A DNA stretch of 64,000 nucleotides from NCBI GenBank assembly GCA_021773035.1, contig JAJFKU010000038.1, positions 140,125 through 204,124 on the forward strand. The letters run 5' to 3'. The translations under genes were made by a program, and so were the position numbers. Shown here one piece after another: positions 61,212 through 64,000 of the stretch; position 1 is the stretch's first letter, and every line of letters starts with the position of its first letter. The notes beneath the pieces were generated by a model. It searched no databases. It had not been told where the DNA came from and saw only the letters and a list, made by a program, of their open reading frames with translations. This stretch comes from Woeseiaceae bacterium. GTDB lineage: Bacteria > Pseudomonadota > Gammaproteobacteria > Steroidobacterales > Woeseiaceae.

Positions 61212-63188
61212 TTACATGCCCCGGACCCCCATCGCGAGAAGCCGTCTTCGCGCCTCGCCCACCTGCGCATTCACAAAAGTCATCGTCAGGTGTGACGCGT
61301 CTCTGAAAACAACGATTCCGTTCTCAGTACTTGCCGCGCACCTGTTGTTGGGACAAACGAGGTCAACAAACTCAAGCACGTGTGTATTTTCGATACCTGC
61401 CGTCGCTTGTCGAAGATACGTCGCCACTTCCTCGCTGGTGCTGTCGAAACGGCCTTCTTCACACTCACGCATACCACCCCGCAATCGAAACGAGAACCGG
61501 TACGGCTCTTCGAGACAACTTGGACCGTCAAAAGTTAGTTCCGGTATGCCGGGAATCACGACGACCTGATCCGCGGCCGCAGATAAATCGGACAACACCC
61601 GGGCGCTGCCATCGAGCCACTGCGACGGGGAGAAATCATAATACGAGCCACTACCGACTATGACTACATCGGGGTTGATCGCAGCAATGTACTCGAGCGC
61701 GGTATTCCGCCATTCAGTGCAGACATCGTAGTTCGCGCCGACCTTGTCATAAAAGTAATCTTCATCGACCATCGCGCAGGCTGACTTCGTCAGTACGAGG
61801 ACCTGCCAGTCCGGCGCCGGAAAAATGCTGGTAACCAACGTCGACCACTGTGCGCCAATACTGTCGCCGAGTAGTACCGCAAGTTTTTCCCCTTCCCTGG
61901 CGCCTATGGCGCAAGGTATCACCTGGGCACTGAAGTGCCCGGTATCGCAGTTCAGTCCTTTGGTATAGACGGCCGGTGACGCATCCCACCGAGGATCGTA
62001 GTTTTCCGCAAACGTCGCTGCAGGTGTTGCGGAGTACACCCCCCGCTTCAGCCCTTCCGAAACGCCAACAACCGCGACTACCGCAGTAATCGAAAGCGCA
62101 AGCGTACGAAGCGGCGTCGCAGTGCTTAATGATCCTTTCCAGTAGGGAAGTTCGACATATCGGTAGCTGAGAATGGCGAGGAAAATCGAGATAACGATTA
62201 TTCCCGCTATGCCGAAGCCACTACTCGATATACCAAGCGAGTTGCCCAGTATGATCAAGGGCCAATGCCATAAATACAGAGAGTATGAACGATCGCCGAG
62301 CCATACGAACGGTTTGGACGCGAGCAGCGCGCTCATGCCACCGGTCGACGTACCCACCCCGGCTGCGATCAGCAGTGCAGCCCCAACTGATGGAAGAATC
62401 GCGAAATAGCCCGGGTAGTTGGTGTCCGGACTCAGCAGGCTGGCGCTGCCCAGAATCAGAACGACACCGATGATGCCCATCGGGGTCCTGCCAGTGGGTA
62501 CTCGATTGGTACCCAGAAACCAAACGTATACGCTCGCGCCAAGCGCGAACTGCCAGCCTCTGGCGGGCATCATGTAGAACGAGAGCAAAGGCTGAGTCGC
62601 CGACCAGTACAGGCACAGCAGCAGGCTGAGGACAAAGATCGACGCGAGCGCCGCCAATAACACGGTTCGCAAATTATTGGGACGGTTGCGGGTGGCCGCG
62701 AACAGGCACGTCAGTGACAACAGCCAGGGCCAGACAATGTAAAACTGTTCCTCTACGCCGAGCGACCATGTATGAAGAAACAGGTCCTCAGATTGCAGCG
62801 CGGAAAAGTAGTCGCGGTCAACAAAGGCGAAAAACAGGTTGCTCGTCCATGTCGCAGAGAACAGGAACGATCCACTCTGCATTCGGGTCTCGTATGCAGA
62901 CAGCAGTAATGACGCTATCACCAGCACTGAAACCAACATCACGAGAAGCGCCGGTAGTAAACGCCGCAGTCGCCTTGCCAGAAACCGGCCGTAACCGATC
63001 GAGCCGGTTGAGATCCGTTCGTCCAGAAGAAGACCGGTAATCAGGTACCCGGAAAGCACGAAAAAAACATCGACGCCGATAAAGCCGCCGGCAAAGCCCG
63101 GAACCTTGGTATGCGCAAGGACAACCAGCGTGACGGCGAGCGCTCGAAGTCCCTGAATATCAGGTCGGTAGTTGGTTTTTACAGACAA
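61212..63188 (-). CDS. OafA-type membrane O-acyltransferase with C-terminal SGNH domain
   Basis: The 658-residue product has an acyltransferase-3 domain of ten or more membrane helices (YRPDIQGLRALAVTLVVLAH, FFVLSGYLITGLLL) and a periplasmic SGNH-type domain (about residues 420-650) with LLGDSIGAQW as the Ser block and FRDASHLTMTF as the Asp/His block. These enzymes O-acetylate polysaccharides, often O-antigen. The start is TTG 63188 with little ribosome-binding signal. Confidence 0.92.
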   Translation of the reverse strand: MSVKTNYRPDIQGLRALAVTLVVLAHTKVPGFAGGFIGVDVFFVLSGYLITGLLLDERISTGSIGYGRFLARRLRRLLPALLVMLVSVLVIASLLLSAYETRMQSGSFLFSATWTSNLFFAFVDRDYFSALQSEDLFLHTWSLGVEEQFYIVWPWLLSLTCLFAATRNRPNNLRTVLLAALASIFVLSLLLCLYWSATQPLLSFYMMPARGWQFALGASVYVWFLGTNRVPTGRTPMGIIGVVLILGSASLLSPDTNYPGYFAILPSVGAALLIAAGVGTSTGGMSALLASKPFVWLGDRSYSLYLWHWPLIILGNSLGISSSGFGIAGIIVISIFLAILSYRYVELPYWKGSLSTATPLRTLALSITAVVAVVGVSEGLKRGVYSATPAATFAENYDPRWDASPAVYTKGLNCDTGHFSAQVIPCAIGAREGEKLAVLLGDSIGAQWSTLVTSIFPAPDWQVLVLTKSACAMVDEDYFYDKVGANYDVCTEWRNTALEYIAAINPDVVIVGSGSYYDFSPSQWLDGSARVLSDLSAAADQVVVIPGIPELTFDGPSCLEEPYRFSFRLRGGMRECEEGRFDSTSEEVATYLRQATAGIENTHVLEFVDLVCPNNRCAASTENGIVVFRDASHLTMTFVNAQVGEARRRLLAMGVRGM

Positions 63189-63270
63189 AACTGAGCCCTA
63201 AAACAGTTCCAGGTTTGGGGAACACAGGAAGAAACAACTCGGTAAAGTGCGGTTCGACGCCAAATTTGCT

Positions 63271-63636
63271 TCAGAAATCGAGTTCAAGGTGCCACTTCAG
63301 CCCGCGCTTGTCCGCCTCTTCGAATACGTTGACGTAGTCTGCCAGATCTGCAGCTACGGCATCGACGTCTTTTACGGTATTCGGATTTTCTTGCAGATAT
63401 TGCTGAATCCTTGACGCACAGTTTTTTCCATCCGACGCGTCAAACCACTCCGGTCCCAATTTCGGTCCTCCGAAGTCACTTAGATCCTGGACCGCGTAAT
63501 CTTCGAACTGCTTTAGACCAAGACTACGTGCGACTTTGTTAACTGCTCTTATTTGCCTGGTTAGCATCTTTCCATCTACGAACGTATCGAAACCTGGTTC
63601 TTCACTGTCGAGAACAATAAAGTACGCTGTACTCAT
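63271..63636 (-). CDS. Hypothetical protein (121 aa)
   Basis: The product is a soluble protein beginning MSTAYFIVLDSEEPGFDTFVDGK with later ALNKVARSLG-like helices and ENPNTVKDVDAVAADLADY. It resembles small proteins of unknown function met in isolated positions; I cannot name a family. GGAG lies upstream of ATG 63636. It is the last gene before the IS30-family element. Confidence 0.65.
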   Translation of the reverse strand: MSTAYFIVLDSEEPGFDTFVDGKMLTRQIRAVNKVARSLGLKQFEDYAVQDLSDFGGPKLGPEWFDASDGKNCASRIQQYLQENPNTVKDVDAVAADLADYVNVFEEADKRGLKWHLELDF

Positions 63637-63859
63637 ATGCCTGACTCCAAGGCATCTCTATAAGGCCTCTCTATTTAGATAGTAATATCCGACTAGCGCA
63701 ACGTAGCAGCCAATCACCATTCTACCACCACACAGGATGCCAGCGGCCATAAGCGGCTTCTCTCCACAAACGCCAGCTACGTGTGACTAGTATGATGGTC
63801 CGTCAGGAACTGGTCATCTAGCAGAAGTGAGGTGATACAATATTTAAAGCCACTACCGA

Positions 63860-64000
63860 CTGCGATTTCAACCGGTCGATGCAACACCTAGACTCTACCA
63901 CTAGAGCAGGAGGTGTTGATAATGAAGCAGAGAGCGAGAAGATATTTTACGCAGCCAGAGAAGGAAGAGGTCTGGGACCGATGGGAGAACGGCGAGTCCC
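63860..64000 (+). mobile_element. Left end of an IS30-family insertion sequence
   Basis: From about 63860 the sequence (TGCGATTTCAACCGGTCGAT, then GCAACACC) is like the terminal repeat region of IS30-family elements, where ATT-CAA-GGTC-GCAACA is a common theme. It is followed by a transposase start at 63922. The right end lies beyond the window, so neither the target duplication nor the element length is visible, and the left boundary is approximate. Confidence 0.7.
63922..64000 (+). CDS. IS30-family transposase, N-terminal fragment
   Basis: The visible 26 codons read MKQRARRYFTQPEKEEVWDR and then WENGES, matching the N-terminal helix-turn-helix region of IS30-type DDE transposases. The strong ribosome-binding site AGGAGG lies at 63908-63913. 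The rest, including the DDE catalytic residues, is outside the window. Confidence 0.85.
   Translation, partial: MKQRARRYFTQPEKEEVWDRWENGES

Noticed and set aside
1..64000. tRNA, rRNA or CRISPR array
   Set aside because: I saw no cloverleaf with a CCA-type end, no rRNA-like conserved sequence and no regular direct repeats with spacers on reading through. A dedicated tRNAscan or CRISPR search could not be run.

Overview
The window looks like chromosomal DNA of a free-living Gammaproteobacterium with an outer membrane. The evidence is the conserved order gyrA-serC-serA-pheA-aroA-cmk-rpsA-ihfB-lapA-lapB on the minus strand, the mtaD-ubiG-gph-rmuC-yciK run opposite it, and many beta-barrel and lipoprotein genes. 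The mix (sulfatase, DUF885, TorF porin, SARP-like regulators) would suit a marine or sediment lineage such as Woeseiaceae, but that placement is inference.

Layout. 1-8.9 kb: an envelope island. It holds a sulfatase fragment, tandem OmpW-like barrels, lipoproteins, a Gly-zipper protein, small exported proteins and two paralogous SARP/BTAD regulators. Eight promoters here carry direct repeats of a TGTGAyy-type heptamer at an 11-bp period. The last repeat sits at a constant distance from a -10-like hexamer, which is the geometry of SARP-activated promoters. I regard this as the most interesting system in the window. 9.2-10.1 kb: a MerR-type regulator with the cobalamin-binding and Wx9EH motifs of CarH/LitR photoreceptors. 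10.4-18.2 kb: unknown exported proteins, a DUF4397 lipoprotein, and two modules of ECF sigma factor, membrane partner and exported protein. 18.5-30.8 kb: a complete chemosensory locus (cheY, cheA, cheW, a TorF-family porin, a 996-residue MCP, a STAS protein, a CheZ-like candidate, cheR, cheD, cheB, an HDOD protein, a second cheY and a CheX-like phosphatase), with no flagellar or pilus genes in view. 30.9-41.7 kb: catabolic and peptidase genes, two RidA-like proteins lacking the catalytic arginine, and a 126-bp repeat placed in front of two unrelated genes. 41.9-60.4 kb: housekeeping. 60.4-64 kb: sulfotransferase, membrane O-acyltransferase, an unknown protein, and the left end of an IS30-family element cut by the window edge.

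How it works together. The SARP-like regulators probably activate the surrounding surface-protein genes and one of themselves. The chemosensory locus has its own receptor, with a CheR/CheB tether, and possibly two phosphatase types. The housekeeping block joins chorismate and serine metabolism with translation and LPS assembly. Three small genes appear broken or frameshifted (6648-7150, 10399-11044, 31418-31638), so sequence errors or gene decay should be considered there.
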